Below, in pieces: positions 45,001-52,249 of a DNA stretch of 64,000 nt. How positions within the stretch are numbered: the stretch's first letter is position 1; the number at the start of each line of letters is the position of its first letter. The notes under the pieces are model-generated. The model was not told the origin of the DNA, made no database searches, and saw nothing but the letters and a program-made list of their open reading frames with translations. Position numbers and translations under genes: made by a program. The stretch comes from Rhodospirillales bacterium (lineage in GTDB: Bacteria; Pseudomonadota; Alphaproteobacteria; Micavibrionales; Micavibrionaceae), in assembly GCA_023898765.1 (NCBI GenBank), contig CP060238.1:186001-250000 (forward strand), read 5' to 3'.

Positions 45001-45138
45001 CTTCAGATAACTGACAAGGGAGCCGTCCGAAGCCACCATCGTCATCTCGTCGTCCGCCGTCTCCAGACGGATAAAAGTCTCCACAGACTGCTTCATTGCA
45101 ATCTGGAAAGGCGCCAGAATTTTATCAAGAAGTCTCAT
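41998..45138 (-). CDS. icmB: Type IVB secretion ATPase IcmB/DotO
   Basis: A 1046-residue VirB4-like ATPase, close in length to Legionella DotO (about 1009). Walker A is QPGAGKS (about residues 475-481) and Walker B LCYDEFH (about residue 790), followed by the ALSSQLLGDFDQDM motif. The C-terminal 60 residues are an acidic/Lys tail with a run of Asp. DotO forms hexamers at the inner-membrane base of the Dot/Icm machine and powers assembly or transport. It is preceded by icmJ after a 227-base gap with its own likely promoter, and overlaps the next small gene by ATGA. The family is clear from the whole locus. Confidence 0.95.
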   Translation of the reverse strand: MRLLDKILAPFQIAMKQSVETFIRLETADDEMTMVASDGSLVSYLKIDGSRQIVGEEEYNYLIEGATLKIGARFDRQGHALQVYFTRDPDRISSYLEKLIRPSRLTAETVELEVKDIFDERVRHLSRFLSFEECYFVLWTRPSIMTQNEMKRAAAEAQKKKWVNAGYAQDPLAALAGLRNRHKSYTAAVLSSLDELGMSAEALTAREAMLAVKNNLYPNKAHEDWAICLPGDFIPSRAPLSKTDMSEILWPSMRQQLALGDAYVMNEYTVRIGDLLWAGADITLAPMDPSPFPMLLNRLHEVDIPYRISFMLEGGGAYATAFRAFVATILGVTNALNKQIKYSLEGLQRMARKEPVVRLRVSFATWAPRDNPKLLQDRLANLVQSVESWGYCQVSEFSGDPLDCVMSSAMGIHCAGTAPAAVAPMFEVMKLMPWQRPSSPFERGAMLFRTPDGKVWPYQTGTNVTTTWFDLMFAQPGAGKSVLLNSMNMCCCLTPGLSQLPYVAIIDVGPSSSGMVSLIKEALPEERQHEAAHYRMRMTNAFAVNPFDTQLGCRYPLIDERSYLVELLTLLCTAPGHERPYDGIQQLAGLVVDEMFRWRDDAAANAEPRPYLPRLDVHVDEAIQKHNLHLPSDPYWWDVVDRMFDLGETHVAILAQRYASPSLADAITASRRPQTRSLFEQTAAGLTMENVISAFERMVTSAIREFPILAGVTKFDVSDSRVCAIDLMDVSPQGDDTAERQTSVMYLLARHVLVRNWWMGAEMLSSVPEKYRGFHETRIQNIMETPKRLCYDEFHRTGGSLSVRAQLVRDVREGRKRGVQIALSSQLLGDFDQDMVDLATGVWVLGAAISDQAVDDIRERFGLSETARNVIRYKLTGPKAGGAPVLFVLGTVDGRYEQFLYNTLGPIEIWALSTSSEDVAIRSRLYNILGAHLTRQILAINFPNGSARNEIRRRIIELSEHGHARSAALAQVIDDIVAELVEASGHKMKGVPQDPSQPEPEGDKRRKVVDDDDDDEILGPKKNPAPPAEDFEDKDSKDKKNGQDKP

Positions 45139-45189
45139 TCAAAACGAACATTACTATCGAAAACACACGAACCAATATCCTCGTTTTAA

Positions 45190-45207
45190 GAGGGTATTAT
45201 ACTATGC
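45190..45207 (-). promoter_or_regulatory. Candidate icmB promoter with overlapping inverted repeat
   Basis: A perfect TATAAT (45201-45196 on the minus strand) lies about 58 bases before icmB. It is embedded in the imperfect inverted repeat GGGCAT-AGTATA-ATACCC. The -35 is poor, so an activator or repressor may bind the repeat. Confidence 0.45.
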
Positions 45208-45365
45208 CCGCTGAATATAGAAAAAATTGCGCCTCATTCACGGAAATAAAGGGGTTTGGAACAAGATCGCCTTTCAGCGGGGCCTGTCACGTCCGGCAGA
45301 TGGAAATATCTGACGAGGTTGTGCAAAAAAAAAGAAAAAAGACGGGAAGGCGAAAATCCGGCCCG

Positions 45366-46052
45366 CTAGGCAGCCTGTTTGAACTTCGCGTAGAATTTCT
45401 TCCACTGATAGGGCGCTTTGCCGCCAAAAGGACCGTCTTTAGACCGCCAATAGGCCAGGATTTGCGGAAACTGGTTAAATTCCAGATCCCCTTCCTTGAT
45501 AATCCGGCGATCCAGTGGAAAAAGACGTACTCCCTCCAGCTTTTTGGCCCGCATCGAATATTGGCGGGGACCCGTGAAATCCCGCATCACCGTCCCTAAA
45601 ATAAAGGGATCGTCCGTTCCAAGCCGGTTTTTGGCTTCTTCCCGCCGCTCCATCAGTATTTTATACGCATTTTTGGCGCTTTCCGCCATGGAGCCTTGTG
45701 AAATACGCGCCACATAAATGGCCCGCGCAATGTGGTGAAGCTGCGCCTGTTCGATCTCGGGAAGCCAGATCAACGCACCGGAGCGCATCTCCGCCGTCCT
45801 TTCCAGATCAAAACACTGATGGCAAAAAATGCACGCCGTCGCCAGATTTTCCAAACGTATGTTCGAAGGATTCCCGTCAAGAAAATGGATATCCTGATAT
45901 TTCTGGGACGTAAATCCACAGAACCGGCAAGTGTAGGAATCCCGTTTCAGAATTTTTTGGCGCAGATCCGCCGTCAGCGGACCCTGACCTGCAGAAGAAT
46001 GGGTATTGCCCGAATGAAGGGCAATACCCAATGTAATATTTAAATAATCCAT
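45366..46052 (-). CDS. icmJ: Type IVB secretion protein IcmJ/DotN
   Basis: About 228 residues from the ATG at 46052 (AAAGGACGAG upstream); Legionella IcmJ is 208. The zinc-binding HNH-like region reads ILKRDSYTCRFCGF, then DGNPSNIRLENLATACIFCHQCF, giving Cys pairs C-x2-C and C-x2-C-x2-C. This matches DotN, which binds zinc and forms the coupling complex with DotL. A plain HNH endonuclease is unlikely, because the second half (LIWLPEIEQAQLHHIARAIYVA) also follows IcmJ and the gene lies between icmD and icmB as in Legionella. Confidence 0.92.
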   Translation of the reverse strand: MDYLNITLGIALHSGNTHSSAGQGPLTADLRQKILKRDSYTCRFCGFTSQKYQDIHFLDGNPSNIRLENLATACIFCHQCFDLERTAEMRSGALIWLPEIEQAQLHHIARAIYVARISQGSMAESAKNAYKILMERREEAKNRLGTDDPFILGTVMRDFTGPRQYSMRAKKLEGVRLFPLDRRIIKEGDLEFNQFPQILAYWRSKDGPFGGKAPYQWKKFYAKFKQAA

Positions 46053-46068
46053 CTCGTCCTTTAAAGAC

Positions 46069-46464
46069 TTATTTAACGTCAGAGAACTCCTGAACGCCCC
46101 ATGCATCAACAGATGTTGCGTTGGCGCCGTCTTCCCCGATCGTTGCCTGCATGGCTTCGTAGACGATCGGCAGGGCAAACAGACCACCACCGGCTGCCAG
46201 ACGAATAGCACCATGTTGAAGAGGCGTGTTGCTCGGATTTTCAACGTGATCCTTGATTTTCAAAATCCCCAGAACCCCCAGAAGAATTCCGACCATGTAG
46301 GACACACCCGTCAGCAGACCGGGAAGATCCTGAATGGATTCGGAAATGTTATCCGAGATCGTGCTGAAGTTTTTTGCAGCATGAGCACTTTCAACACCGC
46401 TTACCATTCCGGTAAAAAGAGCTGCGCTCATCATCAAACTTTTCTTTCTTAAAAATTTCACCAT
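46069..46464 (-). CDS. icmD: Type IVB secretion protein IcmD/DotP
   Basis: About 131 residues from the ATG at 46464 (AAAAGGAG upstream), equal to the usual IcmD length of about 132. A signal-like N-terminus is followed by two membrane helices (VSYMVGILLGVLGILKI and AAGGGLFALPIVYEAM). It is an inner-membrane component of the Dot/Icm complex. The gene is 16 bases before icmJ. The upstream 260 bases are gene-free and contain direct repeats, so icmD probably starts its own transcript. Confidence 0.92.
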   Translation of the reverse strand: MVKFLRKKSLMMSAALFTGMVSGVESAHAAKNFSTISDNISESIQDLPGLLTGVSYMVGILLGVLGILKIKDHVENPSNTPLQHGAIRLAAGGGLFALPIVYEAMQATIGEDGANATSVDAWGVQEFSDVK

Positions 46465-46581
46465 GTTTTTTCTCCTTTTGAATATCATGTTATTAAAAGC
46501 TGGAAACTTTTAATAAAGAAAATGTTTTTAAAACCTATCTAACATTGTTTCCTGCTATACTTAAATTAGACCACATCTTGA

Positions 46582-46709
46582 CCAAATAAGGCAAATTTGT
46601 GCGCAAGGAAAATGAACAAAATTCACTTAAGTTATTGATTTAAAACAGAATAAAAATTTTATTTTTTTACGAAAAAACACCCTTTTTCCAAATAAGGCCA
46701 AAATAAGGC
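46582..46709. repeat. Direct repeats upstream of icmD
   Basis: The 11-base unit CCAAATAAGGC occurs at 46582-46592 and 46688-46698, followed without gap by CAAAATAAGGC at 46699-46709. Two units are thus in tandem and one is 95 bases nearer to icmD. The region 46489-46725 is very A+T-rich and carries no gene. These could be sites for a regulator of icmD-J-B. Confidence 0.55.
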
Positions 46710-46725
46710 ACCCCGTTTTAAAAGA

Positions 46726-48204
46726 TTACTGGCGGATGCTCCCCTTGCTTCCCCGTACAACCCAGCGCCCGTTCACATAGGAAATATCCTCAATCTGGCC
46801 AATACCGGCCAGCACATCCCCCACCCGAACCGCTTTCATCTCACGCTCATTCTGACGCGAAACCCAGGCCCGTCCGGGTTGTGCGGCGCGCAACTTCCAT
46901 ACGGGAGCCTGTTGCGACGCCACCTTTTTGACAGGTTGCTTTTTAGGCGCAGCCGTCTGTTTCGCAGGCGCCGGAGCTTCCAGAACGCCGCCGGACTTTT
47001 TCTCGGCCTCAGATGAGGACGGCACAGCAGCGGGCACCGCCGGAACATCCTGAGCCTCTTCCTTCAAACGCGCCTCCTGCTTTAAGGAAGAAAGCTCCGT
47101 CTGGATGTTTTTAATAGCCTCCGCTTCGCCACTCTGAATTTCTTTGATCTGACCTTCCATACTATCGAGTCGCTCAAGCAACAGATTGATCTTTTTCTCC
47201 AGACCCGCCGATACGACCTGCGTGACCGGATCGGCTGCGGGTGCCTCTTCAGCCGCTTCCGTCTTCACTGTTTCCGTTTTTTGGCTTTCCGTCTCTTCAG
47301 CCAAATCGACGGGCGTTTCAAGAAGGTCTGTTTCGGCGGGAGGTTCCGAGATTTCAGGGATTTCCGTATTTTTCAAGTCCTCCGCTAAACTATCCTCTCT
47401 TTCCATTTTTTTCTGTTCCCGCTCCGCCACCGCATTTTTAAGAATCTCTTCGGCCGCATTTGGAACCGGAGCCTCCTTGGAAACCGGCGAGGGAAGCTCC
47501 TGAGAAACAAGACCGGCACTCTCCTGCCCACTTTCCTCAACGTTTTCAGACAAACCGGACGGTGAATCAGAAGGCGGTACGTCCTGCGGCGGCCTTGGAA
47601 CGTTTACATCTTCTTCCGTTGCGTCCACATACCCTTCCGCCGCAGACATGGACGAAGGCATGGGCGTTAAAACCGAATCGCCCCCCTCCTCAGAAGCGAT
47701 AGGAGAAGGCATGGGCGGTGCCTCCGTGACAGGAGAATCCGGCGACAATCCTTGCGGATTGTGTAAAAAACCCGTCGCAGATTCGGGTTTGAGGGTCGGA
47801 GAAGCCTCTTCGTCCTTCTGCGCGCCAAAAATAGGCCCGTCCGTCGACCCGGTCATATGCAAGGCCGTTGTAAATTTCTGTATAACTTCCGGCCTTTTGG
47901 AAACAACCTGATAAACAAGCACGGCAAACCCCACGACAAGCGCTATCAAAATGACACTTGTATTGAAGCTGGGCCCCTTTCTTTTCTTTTTCTGTGCGCC
48001 CGCGCCTGCGCCTTCTACGACATCCTCATCGAAATCAAGAATATCCTCTTCCCAGCCTTCTTCATCGACGAAACCTTCATCAAGCTCTTCATCAATGTAG
48101 TCTTCCTCCTCCTCTTCCTCGTCATACTCATTGAGAAGGTCCTCATCCACAAGATCGTCATATGTATCTTCCGGTGCGTCTTCTGGGCGGTCTGGGTTTT
48201 GCAT
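46726..48204 (-). CDS. icmG: Type IVB secretion protein IcmG/DotF
   Basis: A 492-residue bitopic protein, longer than Legionella IcmG (about 269). It has a highly acidic cytosolic N-terminus (residues 1-70, runs of Glu and Asp), one membrane helix (about 83-103), a long Pro/Glu/Ser-rich linker and a coiled coil (KKINLLLERLDSMEGQIKEIQ). The C-terminal domain has the IcmG pattern: APVWKLRAAQPGRAWVSRQN, then VRVGDVLAGIGQIEDIS and VVRGSKGSI. DotF lies at the inner membrane between core and substrates. Position between icmE and icmD agrees with the Legionella order. Confidence 0.88.
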   Translation of the reverse strand: MQNPDRPEDAPEDTYDDLVDEDLLNEYDEEEEEEDYIDEELDEGFVDEEGWEEDILDFDEDVVEGAGAGAQKKKRKGPSFNTSVILIALVVGFAVLVYQVVSKRPEVIQKFTTALHMTGSTDGPIFGAQKDEEASPTLKPESATGFLHNPQGLSPDSPVTEAPPMPSPIASEEGGDSVLTPMPSSMSAAEGYVDATEEDVNVPRPPQDVPPSDSPSGLSENVEESGQESAGLVSQELPSPVSKEAPVPNAAEEILKNAVAEREQKKMEREDSLAEDLKNTEIPEISEPPAETDLLETPVDLAEETESQKTETVKTEAAEEAPAADPVTQVVSAGLEKKINLLLERLDSMEGQIKEIQSGEAEAIKNIQTELSSLKQEARLKEEAQDVPAVPAAVPSSSEAEKKSGGVLEAPAPAKQTAAPKKQPVKKVASQQAPVWKLRAAQPGRAWVSRQNEREMKAVRVGDVLAGIGQIEDISYVNGRWVVRGSKGSIRQ

Positions 48205-48325
48205 TATTTAACAGCCTTTATCATTTATTGCTTTATCGGTTACATGCAGGCGGGCAAATCCATATCATAACAGGCCCGCCGCCCTTAACTTTTATAAGAA
48301 TTATCCCACTCTATCAAGACGATGG

Positions 48326-49789
48326 TTACGGCGTCCCCGTCCCCGGATTCGAAAACCCGCCCTGCGACGGCATCGGCACGAGCGTGCCGAAATTCGGAAA
48401 ACCGCCCGACGACATCGGCACAACCGTGCCAAAATTCGGAAAACCGCCAAAGGCCGGTTGTGCTGCAGTGGTTTCCGGAGGCAGCGGCGGCTGAATTTCT
48501 TTTCCTTCTATCACCGGATCGACAAAGAAAATCCCGATGGGCGTCCCGGCACGAATCTTAAGCATAGGCTGAATCTTGCTGACTTCTTCCGATAAAATGT
48601 CGGACAAGGCGCTGCCGGCTTCCTCAATACCGGAGGCCACTTCCTGACGCGACCCCGTACTTCCGGCCTGACTTGTCGTCGTCGTGCCGCTTTGCCCTTG
48701 AATTGTCACGGTTGTCGTCCCCGATTCAGAAATCGCTTCCGTCAAACCTTCCACAAACTTTGCGGCCATGGGCAAGACAATCCGGCTGAAATAACGCCTG
48801 TCGATATCCGTGACCACACCGGGAAGGGTTGTATTCGGATCAAGTGCGACAGCGTTAACCGCTTCGCTGACACCGTCGATAACGACCTGATAAAAATGCA
48901 GCGTCAAATAATTATCCGTCGCCGTAAAGCTTCCGATAATTTTAACGCCGCGCAATGGCCCCGATGCAATCTGGGCCAGAACAGGCCCCGGCGCATCCGT
49001 ATTGGCCTCTGTGACAAGCTGTGCATATTCGATCGTCCCGGCCGGAATCAGGATATTTTCCGTTTCAGGCACATCAGGCTGCTGCTCTTTCAGCCGCGCC
49101 AGAGCATCTTCCCGCGCCTTACGTTCCTTATCTGCCAAAGCGTCGAGATACGCCAGAGATGCAACCTTTTTGAACTGCGCCCCTTTGATCTGCTGATTGG
49201 CCAAAACAGATTCCATCTGGATCGACTGCGCCTGCGCCAGGGCGTTTACGGCCGGAGTCCGCGTATCGGGGGGAGGCTCAGCCTCTTCCTCCGTAAAATC
49301 CTGCGCCACTATTTTCTGCTGCTGAATCCGCTCTTCCTGCATCCGGCGCCAGCGGTCCAAGGGATCTTCCTCTTCCGTATCGTCCACCTGCAAAGGCAGG
49401 GTCCCCTTGGGCGGCTCAACCGGCATGGGAACGGCGCTTTCACTTTCCCGCAGCGCTTCTTCAATCCGGCGGGTGTTTTCCTCTTCAATTGCCTGCTGGT
49501 AGGACTTCGATACCTCGGCCGTTCCCGGCGTTTCCGTCAAATCGCTTTTCCGGGCGGTTTTGGAGGGCGGCGTCCTTTCTTCACTGCCGCCAAAAAGAAT
49601 AACCCCCGCCACAATAATTACAAAGGCCGCCAGAATAACCCCGACTTTAACCATCGGGTTGTTTTTCCAGAGATCCGCCAGCGTCCCCTTATCTTTGAAA
49701 TCATCAAAGCCGCTCGTGGAGTCATCGTCGTCGAACGGGTCTACGTCCAGTTCGTTGTCGATATCGAAATCCTGTTGCTCATCACTCAT
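48326..49789 (-). CDS. icmE: Type IVB core protein IcmE/DotG (VirB10-like)
   Basis: About 487 residues from the ATG at 49789, which overlaps the icmK stop by 8 bases. It has an acidic N-terminus, one membrane helix (about residues 46-66), a variable linker, then the C-terminal VirB10-like domain (ILIPAGTIEYAQLVTEANTDAPGPVLAQI, GPLRGVKIIGSF, and RYFSRIVLPMAAKFVEGL). Legionella DotG is about twice as long because of a large repeat region, absent here. The extreme C-terminus ends in tandem Gly/Pro-rich repeats (GGFPNFGTVVPM, GGFPNFGTLVPM). DotG bridges both membranes and forms the channel. Confidence 0.93.
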   Translation of the reverse strand: MSDEQQDFDIDNELDVDPFDDDDSTSGFDDFKDKGTLADLWKNNPMVKVGVILAAFVIIVAGVILFGGSEERTPPSKTARKSDLTETPGTAEVSKSYQQAIEEENTRRIEEALRESESAVPMPVEPPKGTLPLQVDDTEEEDPLDRWRRMQEERIQQQKIVAQDFTEEEAEPPPDTRTPAVNALAQAQSIQMESVLANQQIKGAQFKKVASLAYLDALADKERKAREDALARLKEQQPDVPETENILIPAGTIEYAQLVTEANTDAPGPVLAQIASGPLRGVKIIGSFTATDNYLTLHFYQVVIDGVSEAVNAVALDPNTTLPGVVTDIDRRYFSRIVLPMAAKFVEGLTEAISESGTTTVTIQGQSGTTTTSQAGSTGSRQEVASGIEEAGSALSDILSEEVSKIQPMLKIRAGTPIGIFFVDPVIEGKEIQPPLPPETTAAQPAFGGFPNFGTVVPMSSGGFPNFGTLVPMPSQGGFSNPGTGTP

Positions 49790-51014
49790 CGAAAAGATCC
49801 TCTTGTTCTTTAAGTTTAGCGCGAACAAACCGCCCCTGATCCGAAAGCAGCAGAACCGGCGTATCGCTCAGCGCATAAACGCTCATCCCGTCCGCAGACG
49901 AAACGGAACTTTCCCACCCCGGAGAGAGCAGGGTCATCGGCGTGCGCACATAGGTCAGCCCGCCGACCTTATAGGCGCTTGTCCGCCCATCCACCCCTGA
50001 GACGCTCAGGCGCACGGCACCCGGCGGCGGCACCCCGTCCAAAACCGTCGTTAACGTGGAATTCCCGGCAACAAGCTGCGTCCCGCCTTCCATCAACTGG
50101 GCCTGTGCAAAGGGCCCAAATTCAGGAATCCGCGCATCCACACGGTAATGGACCGCATCGCGCCCAACGCGCAAAGCAAATGTGATAGGCGTTTTCAACG
50201 TCAGGAGCCGGACGGACATGTTCCCGTATCCAAATTTTGCCATCGGTGTAATCCGGATAATATGGCCGCCTTCTTCCGGCTCGATAATTTCGAAATCCCC
50301 CGCCCACGTAATATCCTCCACCGGCCACGGCGCTCCTGTAATATCAAGCATATTGACCGTTGTAACGTGCCCGACAGCCGTCTTGATAAAGGGAGGCGTA
50401 ACCCCCGGGTCCATGGAAATCGTCTGAACGCTTACCTCGGGACGGGGAAGAGCATAGGGAGGAGACTGCGCCGCCTGTTCCGTTCGGTCATAATGTTTCA
50501 GAAGAATCTCTATATCTTCGGGCCTCAAAGGGAAAAGCCCTGTCAACGCGGCGTCAAAGGCCTCCTGACGTATTTCTTCCGCACTTTCTCCCTGCAAGGG
50601 ATCTCCGGAATTTTCTCCCGGATGAATGGTGACATTCCGCCCCGCCGCCAGACCAAAGCCTTCACTTTCAATACGAATGCGGGAAATATCTGCCGAAATA
50701 TCAGGCAAGGCCTCGGAGCTGTCGTAATCTTCATCCTCCCCTGCAGCATCATCTTCAACGCCACCTTCGGCGCCGGCGTCCGGTTCTTCCACCGCCATTT
50801 CCCGCTCCCGTACAGGGGCCTCTTCCTGCGCGGCATCCTCTTGTGTCTCTTGTCCCGACAGGATCTCCATCTTGTCTTCGGGCGCCTTCAGCATCTCCTC
50901 CGAAGGCTCTTCCTGATCCGGAAGCTCCTGCGCCAAGGGCTGACCCGTGCTAAAAACAAACAACATCACGAGCAAAACGGGAAACAGTCTGATATGAACG
51001 TCTTTTGGAACCAT
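49782..51014 (-). CDS. icmK: Type IVB core protein IcmK/DotH
   Basis: A 410-residue exported protein with signal peptide (cleavage after PLAQ/A region, about residue 28), an acidic Glu-rich first 110 residues, then the DotH domain. Recognisable pieces are LFPLRPEDIEILLKHYDRTEQA, ISMDPGVTPPFIKTAVGHVTTVNMLDITGAPWPVEDI and the C-terminal beta domain (TLLSPGWESSVSSADGMSVYALSDTPVLLLSDQG). DotH forms the outer-membrane core ring with DotC and DotD, which are not in this window. It overlaps icmE by 8 bases. Confidence 0.94.
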   Translation of the reverse strand: MVPKDVHIRLFPVLLVMLFVFSTGQPLAQELPDQEEPSEEMLKAPEDKMEILSGQETQEDAAQEEAPVREREMAVEEPDAGAEGGVEDDAAGEDEDYDSSEALPDISADISRIRIESEGFGLAAGRNVTIHPGENSGDPLQGESAEEIRQEAFDAALTGLFPLRPEDIEILLKHYDRTEQAAQSPPYALPRPEVSVQTISMDPGVTPPFIKTAVGHVTTVNMLDITGAPWPVEDITWAGDFEIIEPEEGGHIIRITPMAKFGYGNMSVRLLTLKTPITFALRVGRDAVHYRVDARIPEFGPFAQAQLMEGGTQLVAGNSTLTTVLDGVPPPGAVRLSVSGVDGRTSAYKVGGLTYVRTPMTLLSPGWESSVSSADGMSVYALSDTPVLLLSDQGRFVRAKLKEQEDLFDE

Positions 51015-51084
51015 GGCCTTTAAAACACCGTGCCTTAAACAAGGCTGTTAAATGCGAATCCTTTTATTGCCATAGAATATCCTG

Positions 51085-51102
51085 TGTACAGGGCACTGTA
51101 CA
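51085..51102. promoter_or_regulatory. Perfect inverted repeat between icmL and icmK
   Basis: TGTACAG (51085-51091) and CTGTACA (51096-51102) form a perfect 7-4-7 inverted repeat in the 143-base gap between the two genes. No T-run follows on either strand, so an operator or mRNA processing hairpin is more likely than a terminator. Confidence 0.5.
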
Positions 51103-51157
51103 TCCTTCTATACCGGATTTCCCTCAGAAAATTCCGGCAAAAATATTGGCGGACCCT

Positions 51158-51913
51158 CTAGCCCGAAAGAGCAACCCACTGGGCAATACCGACACCGTTC
51201 GGGCTCTCCAGCCGGGGAACGCGAACGACGACCAACGTTATCATCCAGTTATCGTTCCTTGTCTTGGATCCGGACTGATAGGTCAAAACCATCGGAATTT
51301 GAACAACCCATTGATACTGGCCCGCGACAATCCCCTCGGACTCCAGAATGGGAGCGCCGCGCGGCGCAGCCGTTACGACCTGTGAATTCGCCTGAACCGA
51401 TTCCAGAATCCTGGCGTTTTGCAAGGCAGAAGTAAAGCTTTCCCACCCGCGGCGCGTAAAGTGACGGGAGGCCTCCTGCAAACGGCGCCGGTAATCATTA
51501 AACCCGAACGTCATGACTTCCGTGGAAGCCTGCGCAACCCAAGACATTAAAGCGGGCGTACTCAGGTTCGGCTGGGTCAGGGAAACCATCGGAATCAAAC
51601 GGCCGTCTTCCGTGGTTGCAAAATAGCGGTTTTCCGGCTGGTGGACATGAACAACGTAAAACATCGCCCCGATCAGTCCTACAATAATGAAGCATTGAAT
51701 GACCGCCACCCGCAGCGCCAGACGATATCCGTCACGGTAAAACTCGTTCCGGACGACAACCTTGGCCAGCGCACTCGTATCCTGCGCATCCGCCTTCGTT
51801 TTAGGCGCGCTTTTAGGCTTTCCCGCAGCAGGCCCGCGCGGCGCAGGACGTATATTCCGGGGATTGCTTGTCTTTTCCGTCGGTTCGGTTGGTTCGGTCA
51901 GTTCGTCGGTCAT
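51158..51913 (-). CDS. icmL: Type IVB secretion protein IcmL/DotI
   Basis: A 251-residue protein with a Pro/Lys/Thr-rich cytosolic N-terminus (about 45 residues), one membrane helix (about 70-90, VAVIQCFIIVGLIGAMFYVV) and the DotI periplasmic domain. The latter reads RYFATTEDGRLIPMVSLTQPNLSTPALMSWVAQASTEVMTF, then HFTRRGWESFTSALQ and QWVVQIPMVLTYQSG. DotI, a VirB8 counterpart, belongs to the inner-membrane subcomplex. First gene of the minus-strand icm series, divergent from the paralog array. Confidence 0.95.
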   Translation of the reverse strand: MTDELTEPTEPTEKTSNPRNIRPAPRGPAAGKPKSAPKTKADAQDTSALAKVVVRNEFYRDGYRLALRVAVIQCFIIVGLIGAMFYVVHVHQPENRYFATTEDGRLIPMVSLTQPNLSTPALMSWVAQASTEVMTFGFNDYRRRLQEASRHFTRRGWESFTSALQNARILESVQANSQVVTAAPRGAPILESEGIVAGQYQWVVQIPMVLTYQSGSKTRNDNWMITLVVVRVPRLESPNGVGIAQWVALSG

Positions 51914-52249
51914 AAAATTTCAGAAAGCCCAATTTGCAACTACACTATCTCACTCGCCGTCCATTATGTATTAGATAACCCGATACATAAAGGGTAAAAA
52001 ACCACCTTCCGGGAATATTTGACCGTATTTATCATATTCAGAGCCTCTCAGGTAATTTTTGGTCAAGAACGTCCGGGAAGAAACAGAAAATAGGTTTCGT
52101 GCGTTTTGCTTTTCGAATATGATAGAATTGAAAAAGGGTCGTAAGACATTGATTGAGTTATACTGAGCCCGTTGTGCGGTAACCATCCCACAATGGGCAG
52201 GGTGTGTGAACGGGACAAGTTAAAGAGCGCAAGGAAAACACACGGGAAA
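51914..52249. other. Divergent intergenic region between icmL and the paralog operon
   Basis: No protein gene is supported here. On the plus strand a TATACT lies at 52159-52164; on the minus strand a CATAAT lies near 51965, but neither has a good -35. Promoters for both operons must lie here. An in-frame extension of the first paralog back to 52172 lacks a usual start context. Confidence 0.4.

Noticed and set aside
45366..46052. HNH endonuclease / mobile intron enzyme
   Set aside because: The cysteine pattern and the rest of the protein follow IcmJ/DotN, and the gene is in the icmD-J-B position.
46501..46725. CRISPR-like or phage DNA in the A+T-rich gap
   Set aside because: Only three 11-base repeats with irregular spacing; no spacers of equal length and no cas genes.
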